Shown piece after piece: positions 1-7,020 of a DNA stretch of 64,000 bases. This DNA comes from CAVUCH01 sp963697705. Its GTDB lineage: Bacteria; Acidobacteriota; Vicinamibacteria; Vicinamibacterales; JAENWD01. The DNA is taken from contig CAVOPA010000003.1 of NCBI GenBank assembly GCA_963697705.1, positions 620,001-684,000 of the forward strand, in the 5' to 3' direction. The position numbers and the translations under genes were made by a program. The notes under the pieces are model-generated. The model was not told the origin of the DNA, did not search any database, and saw only the letters and a program-made list of their open reading frames with translations. Positions within the stretch are counted from its first letter, which is position 1. Each line of letters starts with the position of its first letter.

Positions 1-1
1 G

Positions 2-469
2 ATGCGCAGCCAGGATCACTTCGTCCCGCTGCGCGAAGAGCTGTCTTCGATCGACGAGTACCTCGACATCGAGGTCATCCGGTTCGGTCCGCAGCTGCGC
101 GTCCACAAGGACATCGACCCCGCGACGCTCGACGTGCTCGTGCCGAGCATGGTCCTGCAGCCGATCATCGAGAACTCGATCAAGCACGGCTTGTCGCGCA
201 AGGTGGGCGGCGGGCGGATCGTGATCCGCACGAGGCGCCGTGAGCAGGCGGCCGTCATCGAGATTCTCGACGACGGGCTCGGGATGACGCCGGAGCGGCT
301 CGGCGAGGTGTTCCACGGGGGAATCGGCCTGAGCAACGTCAACGAGCGGCTGCGCGTGATTTACGGCGAAAACTGCCGGCTTCGGATCGAGAGCACGCTC
401 GATCGCGGCACCTCCGTGGCGATGGAGATCCCCGACAGCGTCGCAATCGAGGTGCGGGCGAGTGCCTGA
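2..469 (+). CDS. LytS/YehU-type sensor histidine kinase, C-terminal part (cut by window edge)
   Basis: This is the C-terminal 155 residues of a sensor kinase that phosphorylates the response regulator encoded next to it. An N box (PIIENSIKHG, about residues 55-64), a G1 box (DDGLGM, about 91) and a G2 box (GIGLSNVNERL, about 107) identify the ATP-binding domain of the LytS/YehU group. The phosphoacceptor histidine and any membrane sensor domain are missing, so the gene must begin upstream of the window; the ATG at base 2 is unlikely to be the true start. The end overlaps the GTG of the LytTR regulator by 8 bases, which implies translational coupling. The signal sensed cannot be told from this fragment. 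Confidence 0.9.
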   Translation: MRSQDHFVPLREELSSIDEYLDIEVIRFGPQLRVHKDIDPATLDVLVPSMVLQPIIENSIKHGLSRKVGGGRIVIRTRRREQAAVIEILDDGLGMTPERLGEVFHGGIGLSNVNERLRVIYGENCRLRIESTLDRGTSVAMEIPDSVAIEVRASA

Positions 470-1235
470 CGAGGACCTCCGGGCCGTGGTGGTCGACGAC
501 GAGCCGCTCGCGCGAGAAGAGCTCTGCTATTTGCTCGATGAGCTCGCCGGTGTCGAAGTCATCGCTCAGGCGGGAAACGGGCCGGACGCGGTCGCGGCAG
601 TGACGGAGCACGAGCCAGACCTGGTGTTCCTCGACGTGCAGATGCCCGGCCTGACCGGGTTCGAAGTGGCCCGCCGGCTGGTGGCAGCGGGTCCGCCCGT
701 CTCGATCGTGTTCGTCACCGCCTACGACCAGCATGCCATCGAGGCGTTCGAGGTGAATGCGGTCGATTACCTGCTGAAGCCGGTGGACTCCGCCCGGCTC
801 GACACGGCGGTCCAGCGCGTCCGGCAGCGCCGGTCGGCGCGCCCCCTGAACGATCAGCTGGATCGGATCGTCCAACTCGTGGAGCAACGGCAGGGCAGGC
901 GCGAACAGCTGGCCGTCAAGGTGGGCGAGCGTTTCCTGCTGGTGCAGGCGGATGACATCATATTTGCATCGATGGCCGACGAGTCGATTACTATTGTGAC
1001 AAGCCAGATTAGCGGCACGTGCAACTTCCGGACGCTCGATGAACTGCAGGCCCGGCTCGACCCGGCGAGGTTCTGGCGGGTGCATCGCTCGCACCTGGTG
1101 AACATCAACAAGATCAAGGAGATAGTCCCCTGGTTCAGCAGGAATTACATCCTGAGGATGAAAGACGCCAAGGCCACGGAGATTCCGGTCAGCCGGTCGC
1201 AGACGCGTCGGCTGCGCGAGTACCTGAAGCTGTGA
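462..1235 (+). CDS. LytTR-family response regulator
   Basis: A 257-residue transcription factor of the LytR/AlgR type, partner of the overlapping histidine kinase. The receiver domain (about residues 7-120) carries the acidic pair D12-D13 and the phosphoacceptor D58 in FLDVQMPG, with the conserved K in YLLKPV near residue 106. A LytTR DNA-binding domain follows (about 150-255; RFWRVHRSHLVNINKI is typical). The start is GTG inside the kinase gene's 3' end, and the stop overlaps the GTG of the signal peptidase gene (GTGA), so all three appear to be one transcript. Targets are unknown. Confidence 0.93.
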   Translation: MPDEDLRAVVVDDEPLAREELCYLLDELAGVEVIAQAGNGPDAVAAVTEHEPDLVFLDVQMPGLTGFEVARRLVAAGPPVSIVFVTAYDQHAIEAFEVNAVDYLLKPVDSARLDTAVQRVRQRRSARPLNDQLDRIVQLVEQRQGRREQLAVKVGERFLLVQADDIIFASMADESITIVTSQISGTCNFRTLDELQARLDPARFWRVHRSHLVNINKIKEIVPWFSRNYILRMKDAKATEIPVSRSQTRRLREYLKL

Positions 1236-2011
1236 CCGGGTCCGGTGCAGATACGCCGTCGCTGCGTGAGCACGAAGGTGCTGCGCCCGGCGCGCACGAG
1301 CCGACCGCCGGGGCGCCGATCGTGTCACACCCTGAGATGACAGACCGAAACCGACCGCTGGCCGGGCCGGCGACGCCTGAGGATGCCGCATCCTATGTCC
1401 AGCCGTATGTTCCCGCGTACGCCCGAGCGGGTGGGCCGCCGTCGCAGGACATCCGCCGGGAGCCCGTCGGCCACGCCGAGCCGTCGCTGACGCTGGCGCA
1501 AGTCCGGGACGAGCTCGTGGCGTGGTTGAAGACGCTGTTCTCCGCCGCAGTCTACGCGACCCTGATCGTCACGTTCGGCTTCCAGGTGGCGCGCGTCGAG
1601 GGCCAGAGCATGGCGCCGACGCTCGCGGACCAGGACCGCTTGATCGTCAACAAGCTCGCCTACCGCATCGGCGACCCGCGGCGCGGCGACATCGTGATGC
1701 TCTACTACCCGATCAACCCCGAGAAGTCGTTCGTGAAGCGGGTGATTGCCGAAGAGAACGACGTCGTCCGCATCGTCGACGGCCGCGTGTATGTGAACGA
1801 TGTGCCGTTGCGCGACGATTACGTACAGCCGGAGTTCCGAAGCCACGACGACTTCGGGCCGCAGGTGGTGCCGGAAGGCTACTACTTCGTCATGGGCGAC
1901 CACCGGAACAGCAGCTCCGACAGCCGGCACTGGGGCATGGTTCCGAAGAAGTACGTCATCGGCAAGGTGCAGGTCCGCTGGTGGCCGGTTCCGCACGCCC
2001 GGATCTTCTGA
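1232..2011 (+). CDS. lepB: Signal peptidase I with long N-terminal extension
   Basis: Type I signal peptidase that cleaves signal peptides from proteins exported by Sec or Tat; serine/lysine protease of family S26. The catalytic serine is S126 in GQSMAPTL and the general-base lysine is K169 in SFVKRVI; the late conserved box MGDHRNSSSDSRHWG is intact. One membrane segment (about residues 100-117, AAVYATLIVTFGF) precedes the serine. The first 95 residues are Pro/Gly/Ala-rich, probably disordered and cytoplasmic, and longer than the usual N-terminus. GTG start overlaps the stop of the LytTR gene; a shorter product from an internal ATG (MTDRNRP) is possible. Confidence 0.93.
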   Translation: MTGSGADTPSLREHEGAAPGAHEPTAGAPIVSHPEMTDRNRPLAGPATPEDAASYVQPYVPAYARAGGPPSQDIRREPVGHAEPSLTLAQVRDELVAWLKTLFSAAVYATLIVTFGFQVARVEGQSMAPTLADQDRLIVNKLAYRIGDPRRGDIVMLYYPINPEKSFVKRVIAEENDVVRIVDGRVYVNDVPLRDDYVQPEFRSHDDFGPQVVPEGYYFVMGDHRNSSSDSRHWGMVPKKYVIGKVQVRWWPVPHARIF

Positions 2012-2040
2012 CGCTCGCCTGACCGGCGGACTTCCCTCGC

Positions 2041-2172
2041 CGGATGCAAAGTGACGGATGCAGGATGTGGCGCCCTGGCTACGTCTTGCCGATAGGACAT
2101 TCTGCATCCGGCATCTACATCCGACATCGTTCATCCGGCATCCGGCATCCGGCATCCGGCATCCGTCATCGG
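2041..2172. repeat. Inverted arms of degenerate GGATGCC-type 7-mers
   Basis: The gap between lepB and moaC is filled by a left arm with GGATGC/GGATG units (2041-2070) and a right arm with at least seven CATCCG-type units (2102-2172), the reverse complement of the left. About 30 bases of unrelated sequence lie between them. Both flanking genes end here (convergent), so it could act as a bidirectional RNA hairpin, but there is no T tract. It shares its architecture, not its unit, with several other gaps in this window. Confidence 0.7.
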
Positions 2173-2179
2173 AGATCCG

Positions 2180-2695
2180 TCAGGCCCCCGCCGACTTACC
2201 CCGCCTGTAGTGCCCGCGGCGCCCGCCCTTCTTCTCGAGGACGCAGATTCCCTCGATCACCATCTCGCGATCGACCGCTTTCAGCATGTCGTAAATCGTG
2301 AGCGCGGCCGCTGACACCGCCGTCAACGCTTCCATCTCCACACCCGTCTGAGCGCTCGTGCGCGCGGTCGCGACAAGACGATAGCCGCGGCGGGTCGGCG
2401 CGATATCCACGTCGACGTGCGAGAGCGCGATCGGGTGGCAGAGCGGGATGAGTTCGCTGGTCCGCTTGGCCGCCATGATTCCCGCCAGGCGCGCGGCCTC
2501 GAGCGGGTGGCCCTTGCGCAGCTGCCCGCTGCGGACCAGGCGCTGCGCCGCCGCGCTCACCGTGATGGCACCCTGTGCCACGGCCTCGCGCACGGTGACC
2601 GGCTTGTCGCCGACATCCACCATCCGCAGGCGTCCGGATCCGTCAATGTGCGTGAGCTGGCGTGTTGCGGCTCGGGCCGGCGCTCGTCTCGCCAT
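2180..2695 (-). CDS. moaC: Cyclic pyranopterin monophosphate synthase MoaC
   Basis: Second enzyme of molybdenum cofactor synthesis, converting the MoaA product to cyclic pyranopterin monophosphate. The 171-residue length and the motifs LCHPIALS (about residues 84-91), GVEMEALTAV (about 117-126), YDMLKAVD (about 134-141) and a late KKGGRRGHYRR are characteristic. A strong AAGGAGG site lies 3 bases before the ATG. It starts 12 bases after rex ends on the same strand, so it is probably cotranscribed with rex. That would place cofactor synthesis behind a redox-sensing regulator; no other moa gene is in the window. Confidence 0.95.
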   Translation of the reverse strand: MARRAPARAATRQLTHIDGSGRLRMVDVGDKPVTVREAVAQGAITVSAAAQRLVRSGQLRKGHPLEAARLAGIMAAKRTSELIPLCHPIALSHVDVDIAPTRRGYRLVATARTSAQTGVEMEALTAVSAAALTIYDMLKAVDREMVIEGICVLEKKGGRRGHYRRGKSAGA

Positions 2696-2707
2696 CGGGC
2701 CTCCTTG

Positions 2708-3385
2708 TCAGGCGGATGTTTCTTCGCCCGCGTCGCCGCGCGCGAGAAAGAAGGAGAGGCTCTCGAGCGAGACGGTCAGGTCCACGCTCTTCAGCTTCAC
2801 GCCGGCCGGGACGTGCAGGGCGCCCGGCGAGAAGTTCAGGATCGCCGTGATGCCGGCGGCGACCACGAGATCGACCACCGGCTGCGCAGCGGATGCCGGC
2901 ACCGCGACGACAGCGATGCTCACCCGCTCCTGCCGCACGATCCGCTTCAGTTGGCGGATGTCGTGGATGGCCACACCCGCGCGCGACAGGTGCCCGACCT
3001 TGCCGTTCTGCGTGTCGAAGAGGGCGATGATCTCGAAGCCCTCCTGGCGAAATCCGGGGTAGTCGGCCAGCGCGAGCCCGAGATTGCCGGCACCGATGAT
3101 GGCGACGCGCAGGCGCCGATCGAGGCCGAGAATCCGCCGCAGGTCGCGCCGCAGGTCCTTCACGTAATAGCCGACGCCGCGCACGCCGAACTCGCCGAAG
3201 CACGCGAGGTCCTTCCGGATCTGCGCCGCATTGAGCTTGAACCCTTCCGCGAGCCCCTGCGACGAGATCGTCTCGACGCCGGCCGCCTCGAGTTCGGTCA
3301 GGCAGCGCAGGTAAATCGACAAGCGGTTCGTCGTGAGCTCGGAAACCTGTTCGGGCGCGGGCCTGGGTTTGTTCGTGGAATTCAC
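2708..3385 (-). CDS. rex: Redox-sensing transcriptional repressor Rex
   Basis: NADH/NAD+-sensing repressor, homodimer. The N-terminal winged helix (ending GLAEGFKLNAAQIRKDLA) is followed by a Rossmann NAD(H) fold with AIIGAGNLGLAL (about residues 86-97). I take the GTG at 3385 as the start (225 residues, normal for Rex). A longer version from an ATG at 3448 is possible, but the box GATAAT with an upstream TGC (3396-3404, minus) lies between the two, so the ATG would not be transcribed from that promoter. The first gene of a rex-moaC pair, divergent from the OPT transporter. Confidence 0.93.
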   Translation of the reverse strand: MNSTNKPRPAPEQVSELTTNRLSIYLRCLTELEAAGVETISSQGLAEGFKLNAAQIRKDLACFGEFGVRGVGYYVKDLRRDLRRILGLDRRLRVAIIGAGNLGLALADYPGFRQEGFEIIALFDTQNGKVGHLSRAGVAIHDIRQLKRIVRQERVSIAVVAVPASAAQPVVDLVVAAGITAILNFSPGALHVPAGVKLKSVDLTVSLESLSFFLARGDAGEETSA

Positions 3386-3395
3386 AAGAGACGCG

Positions 3396-3404
3396 ATTAT
3401 CGCA
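3396..3404 (-). promoter_or_regulatory. Extended -10 of rex, near-leaderless
   Basis: On the minus strand TGC-GATAAT is a 5/6 match to the -10 box with an extended TGN. Transcription would start near 3389, four bases before the GTG of rex. No ribosome-binding site fits in that leader. No convincing -35 box is seen. Confidence 0.55.
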
Positions 3405-3659
3405 TACGGCGGATGCACCAGCAGGCGGCTGAAGAACACAGCCTGCATGCAGAAGTCGATTCTGGATGTGGAGAAAGGTTCGACACATTCGATCGAGTCA
3501 ACCTCGCGCTGCGCGAGACCTACAACCGGGACACGTCATCCAGCATTCTTCGTCCAGAGTGGCAGGGCGCCTTGTTCATCACCGTGTTGGAGCGGCATCC
3601 GCACGGGCGCTCGACCCGGCCGCGGTGTCGGCACGGTGCCGGAGCGCAGCAGGTCGGCA

Positions 3660-3668
3660 TGCTAGAAT
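3660..3668 (+). promoter_or_regulatory. Extended -10 of the OPT gene, near-leaderless
   Basis: TGC-TAGAAT is an extended -10 box. The start point would be about 3675, two bases before the ATG at 3677. An earlier in-frame ATG at 3659 overlaps this box and is therefore not the likely start. Confidence 0.55.
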
Positions 3669-3676
3669 CCGCGCAA

Positions 3677-5671
3677 ATGGCCCACTCCACGCAGCCCGTG
3701 CAGTCAGTCTCTCCACCGGGCGCCTTCAAGCCATACGTGCCGGCGTCGCAATCGCCCGCCGAGTTCACCGTCAAGGCGGTCGCACTGGGCGCTATCTTTG
3801 GAGTCATCTTCGGCGCGGTCACCGTGTACCTCGCACTGCGAGCGGGTCTGACCGTCTCAGCGTCGATTCCAATCGCCGTGCTCGCCATAGCCGTGTTCAA
3901 GCGGTTCAGCCACTCGACCATCCTCGAAAACAACATCGTGCAGACGATCGGCTCGGCCGGCGAGTCGATCGCCGCCGGGGTCGTCTTCACTATCCCCGCG
4001 TTTCTCTTCATCGCGAGCGGGGGCGCGAAGGAGTACTTCAACATCCTCCAGATCGTCACCCTCGCCGCGGTCGGAGGCATCATCGGCGTGCTGATGATGG
4101 TGCCCATGCGCCGCGCGCTGATCGTCAAGGAACACGGGCTGCTCCCGTACCCCGAGGGCACGGCGTGCGCGGAGGTGCTGATCGCAGGCGAGCGCGGGGG
4201 CGAGCTGGCGAAAACCGTATTCGCCGGGTTCTGGACCGCTCTCGTCTACTCGTTCGCGAACAAACTGCTCGCACTCTGGCGCGAGGTGCCCCGGCTCATA
4301 GCCACGGGCCCGACGAGCGCCTACCCGAACGCCACGCTCACGAGCGAGATCACGCCGGAATACCTGGGTGTCGGCTACATCATCGGCCCGCGCATCTCCG
4401 GCATCATGGTGTCGGGCAGCGTCCTGTCCTGGCTCGCGCTCATCCCCCTGCTCGCGATGCTGGTGCCCGAGCAGACGATCAGGGCCGACCTGTTGAAGCT
4501 TGGCTTCACGCCGGAGTGGATGGCGGCCAACAGCCACGCCACCTGGATCTACCGGGCGTATGTCCGCTACATCGGGGCGGGTGCGGTCGCGATGGCCGGC
4601 CTGATGACGCTGCTCCGCACGCTGCCGACCATCTACTCGTCCATCCGCGACTCGGTGCGTGAGCTGCGAGCCGGCGTCGGCGGCAAGGGCCTGCTGCGGA
4701 CCGAACGGGACATGCCGATCACCTGGGTCGCGTTCGGCTCCGTCGGCATGGCGGTGCTGATCCCAATCGTTCAGAAGATGCCCGTCGGCTTTCCGTGGGC
4801 GCTCCTGCTCAGCCTCCTGATCGTGGTCTTCGGCTTTTTCTTCGTCGCTGTGTCGTCGCGAATCGTCGGGCTGATCGGCTCCTCTTCGAACCCGATCTCC
4901 GGGATGACGATCGCGACACTGCTCGGCACGTGCCTCATCTTCGTCGTCGCAGGGTGGGCCAGCGACCCAAGCCAGCAGGCCGCAGCGCAGGCTGCCGCCC
5001 TTTCAGTGGGCGCGATCGTCTGCATTGCCGCCGCGAACGCCGGGGCGACCTCGCAGGATCTGAAGACCGGCTACATCGTCGGCGCAACGCCTTTGTACCA
5101 GCAGATTGGACTCGTCATCGGCGTGCTCGTGTCCGTCGCAGTGATTGGCTTCACCCTCATCGGCATGCACAACTCGGCGTGGGGGCCCATCGGGTCCGAG
5201 CGCCTGCCCGCGCCCCAGGGCACGTTGATGGCGACCATCATCCAGGGAGTGCTGTCGCGGGACCTGCCGTGGGGGTTCATCTTCATCGGCGGCGCGCTGT
5301 CGGTCATGGTGCAGCTCTGCGGCGTCAGCGGCTTGGCCTGGGCTGTTGGCGCATATCTGCCGATCTCGACGACCTTCCCGATCTTCGTTGGAGGGACGAT
5401 GCGCTGGCTGGCGGACCGCGTGCGCGGAACGCAGGAGGAAAGCGAAGTGTCGTCGGGGATGCTCTTTGCCACCGGCCTGGTGGCCGGGGGGTCGATCGCC
5501 GGCCTGCTGATCGTGTTCATCGTCCAGTTTTCGCCCGTCAACATCGCCGGGTACGGCGAGCACCTGCAGGCGCAGCTGGGCGAACCGATGGGTTCGATCA
5601 TCGGCCTGGTGGCGTTCGCCGTGCTCTGCACGATGCTGGTCCGGCGTGCGTTGCGCCGGCTGACGTTATAG
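3677..5671 (+). CDS. OPT-family oligopeptide transporter
   Basis: A 664-residue inner-membrane transporter of the oligopeptide transporter (OPT) superfamily, which moves peptides or metal-siderophore-like chelates with protons. About 14-16 hydrophobic segments are seen from residue 30 to the end. Family-typical stretches include the early FTVKAVALGAIFGVIFGAVTV helix and LPYPEGTACAEVL after the fourth helix region, and a later CIAAANAGATSQDLKTGY. Start chosen at 3677 because of the adjacent -10 box; the long open frame upstream is not coding. It stands alone on the plus strand, so the substrate cannot be inferred from neighbours. Confidence 0.93.
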   Translation: MAHSTQPVQSVSPPGAFKPYVPASQSPAEFTVKAVALGAIFGVIFGAVTVYLALRAGLTVSASIPIAVLAIAVFKRFSHSTILENNIVQTIGSAGESIAAGVVFTIPAFLFIASGGAKEYFNILQIVTLAAVGGIIGVLMMVPMRRALIVKEHGLLPYPEGTACAEVLIAGERGGELAKTVFAGFWTALVYSFANKLLALWREVPRLIATGPTSAYPNATLTSEITPEYLGVGYIIGPRISGIMVSGSVLSWLALIPLLAMLVPEQTIRADLLKLGFTPEWMAANSHATWIYRAYVRYIGAGAVAMAGLMTLLRTLPTIYSSIRDSVRELRAGVGGKGLLRTERDMPITWVAFGSVGMAVLIPIVQKMPVGFPWALLLSLLIVVFGFFFVAVSSRIVGLIGSSSNPISGMTIATLLGTCLIFVVAGWASDPSQQAAAQAAALSVGAIVCIAAANAGATSQDLKTGYIVGATPLYQQIGLVIGVLVSVAVIGFTLIGMHNSAWGPIGSERLPAPQGTLMATIIQGVLSRDLPWGFIFIGGALSVMVQLCGVSGLAWAVGAYLPISTTFPIFVGGTMRWLADRVRGTQEESEVSSGMLFATGLVAGGSIAGLLIVFIVQFSPVNIAGYGEHLQAQLGEPMGSIIGLVAFAVLCTMLVRRALRRLTL

Positions 5672-5734
5672 CTACGTGACTTCCCACAGTGGACGCCAGG
5701 CGTCCGGCACGCTCCAAAAGGCGTCTTAGTACTC

Positions 5735-6868
5735 GTGCAGCGCGCCCTCCTTCTCCTCTACCTGTTCGCTGCCCTGGCGGGGACGGCCGCCGACGGTGAG
5801 GCGCAAACGATGACGCGCCGGGTCGCCACGGTCCCGGCACTCCGCAATCATCCCGGCTTCTACCACGGCCAGGCGGTGTTCGTGCGCGGCGAGCTCACCG
5901 ATGCCGACACACGACCCGCCCTGGTGAGCGGCGACAGCAGCATCCTCATCCTCACGCGCGAATCGGTTCCCTCCGCGGGCTCCTACGACGTGCGCGGTGA
6001 GGTGCTCGACATCGGGCGTCTGAACCAGGACGACCCGCGTCTCTCGGGTGTGGATCTGCGTCCGTTCGGAGTGGACGCAGCGGAGCGGTGGCCGCGGCAG
6101 GGAGACGTGGTGCTCCTGCGGGTCACGCGCTTCGACAAGGCGGAGCCACTGCGCGCCCCGAGCGTCCGTGCCCTGGCGCTCGATCCGTGGCGCTACGAAG
6201 AACAGCGGGTCACGGTGCGGGGTCAGTTCCGCGGGCGCAACCTGTACGGCGATGTTCCGCAGGCGCCGGCGGCGGCCGCGGAGAGCAAGGGTGAGTTCGT
6301 GCTGCGATCGGCAGACGCGGCCATCTGGGTGCTCGGCAAGCGTCCGCGCGGGCACGGATTCGCGCTCGACCCGGAGTCACGCATCGACACCAGGCGCTGG
6401 CTTGAAGTCAGCGGTGTCGTTCACCAGGGGCGCGGGCTCGTGTGGGTGGCCGCGGACGACATCAGCGAGGTGCCCGCCGAGAAGGAGGAGGTCGTCGCGG
6501 AGGCGGCGCCGCCTCCGACCTTGATTCCTCCAGAGGTGCGATTCAGCGTTCCTGTCGATGGCGAAACGGACGTGCCGCTCTCGACGCACGTGCGCATCCA
6601 GTTTTCGCGCGACATCGATCCCGGATCGTTCAAGGGTCACGTGCGGATCAGCTATCTCGGCGGCGAATCGGCCGAGCGTGGCGAGCCACAGCCCCCGCCC
6701 ATCGACGCGCAGCCGCATTACGATCCCGGCAGCCGCGTGCTCGACATCACGTTCACGACGCCGCTTCAGCGCTTCCGCACCATGAAGGTCGAACTGCTCG
6801 AAGGCATCGTCGGTACCGACGGCGCCCCGCTTCAGCCGTGGACGCTGACGTTCTCGCTCGGAGGCTAG
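5735..6868 (+). CDS. Secreted protein with OB-like repeats and a C-terminal SbsA Ig-like domain
   Basis: A 377-residue exported protein, GTG start, with a signal peptide (LLLLYLFAALAGTAADGEAQ, residues 5-24). Two related beta-rich segments follow, one with FYHGQAVFVRGEL (about 42-54) and one with RYEEQRVTVRGQFRGRNLYG (about 154-173); both resemble OB-fold repeats. The C-terminal third (about 265-377; VPVDGETDVPLSTHVRIQFSR) matches the SbsA/Big_5 Ig-like domain, here split by a Pro-rich linker. Function unknown; the fold suggests ligand binding at the cell surface or periplasm. The ribosome site is weak, so the start could be moved. Confidence 0.7.
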   Translation: MQRALLLLYLFAALAGTAADGEAQTMTRRVATVPALRNHPGFYHGQAVFVRGELTDADTRPALVSGDSSILILTRESVPSAGSYDVRGEVLDIGRLNQDDPRLSGVDLRPFGVDAAERWPRQGDVVLLRVTRFDKAEPLRAPSVRALALDPWRYEEQRVTVRGQFRGRNLYGDVPQAPAAAAESKGEFVLRSADAAIWVLGKRPRGHGFALDPESRIDTRRWLEVSGVVHQGRGLVWVAADDISEVPAEKEEVVAEAAPPPTLIPPEVRFSVPVDGETDVPLSTHVRIQFSRDIDPGSFKGHVRISYLGGESAERGEPQPPPIDAQPHYDPGSRVLDITFTTPLQRFRTMKVELLEGIVGTDGAPLQPWTLTFSLGG

Positions 6869-6872
6869 ACAC

Positions 6873-7020
6873 CAAAGGCTGGAGGCTGGAGGCTGGAGGC
6901 TGGGGGCTGGAGCTGGGCTGGCGGCCAGGCTGTGGCCGAAGCTCTCGCTTACGGCCGGCTGACGTCGGTGCCGATGGACCTCTAAGCCTTTAGCCCTTAG
7001 CCCTCTAGCCCCTGGCTTCT
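6873..7020. repeat. Inverted arms of GGCTGGA / TAGCCCT 7-mers
   Basis: Left arm 6873-6920 holds four to five GGCTGGA units; right arm 6980-7020 holds AGCCCTT, AGCCCTC and AGCCCCT units, the reverse-complement type GGCTARA. About 60 bases separate the arms. It lies between two convergent genes and overlaps neither. Confidence 0.7.

Noticed and set aside
2207..2230. REP-like GTAGTGCCCGC inside the end of moaC
   Set aside because: It encodes the normal GHYRRG end of MoaC and has no full stem.
3367..3390. Imperfect Rex-like operator (TTGTGAA with a partial partner) at the rex start
   Set aside because: Only one half matches the TTGTGAA/TTCACAA pattern, and it lies in the first codons, so it may be coding coincidence.
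2417..3676. Long plus-strand open frame continuing upstream of the OPT gene
   Set aside because: It is antisense to moaC and rex, and the -10 box points at 3677.
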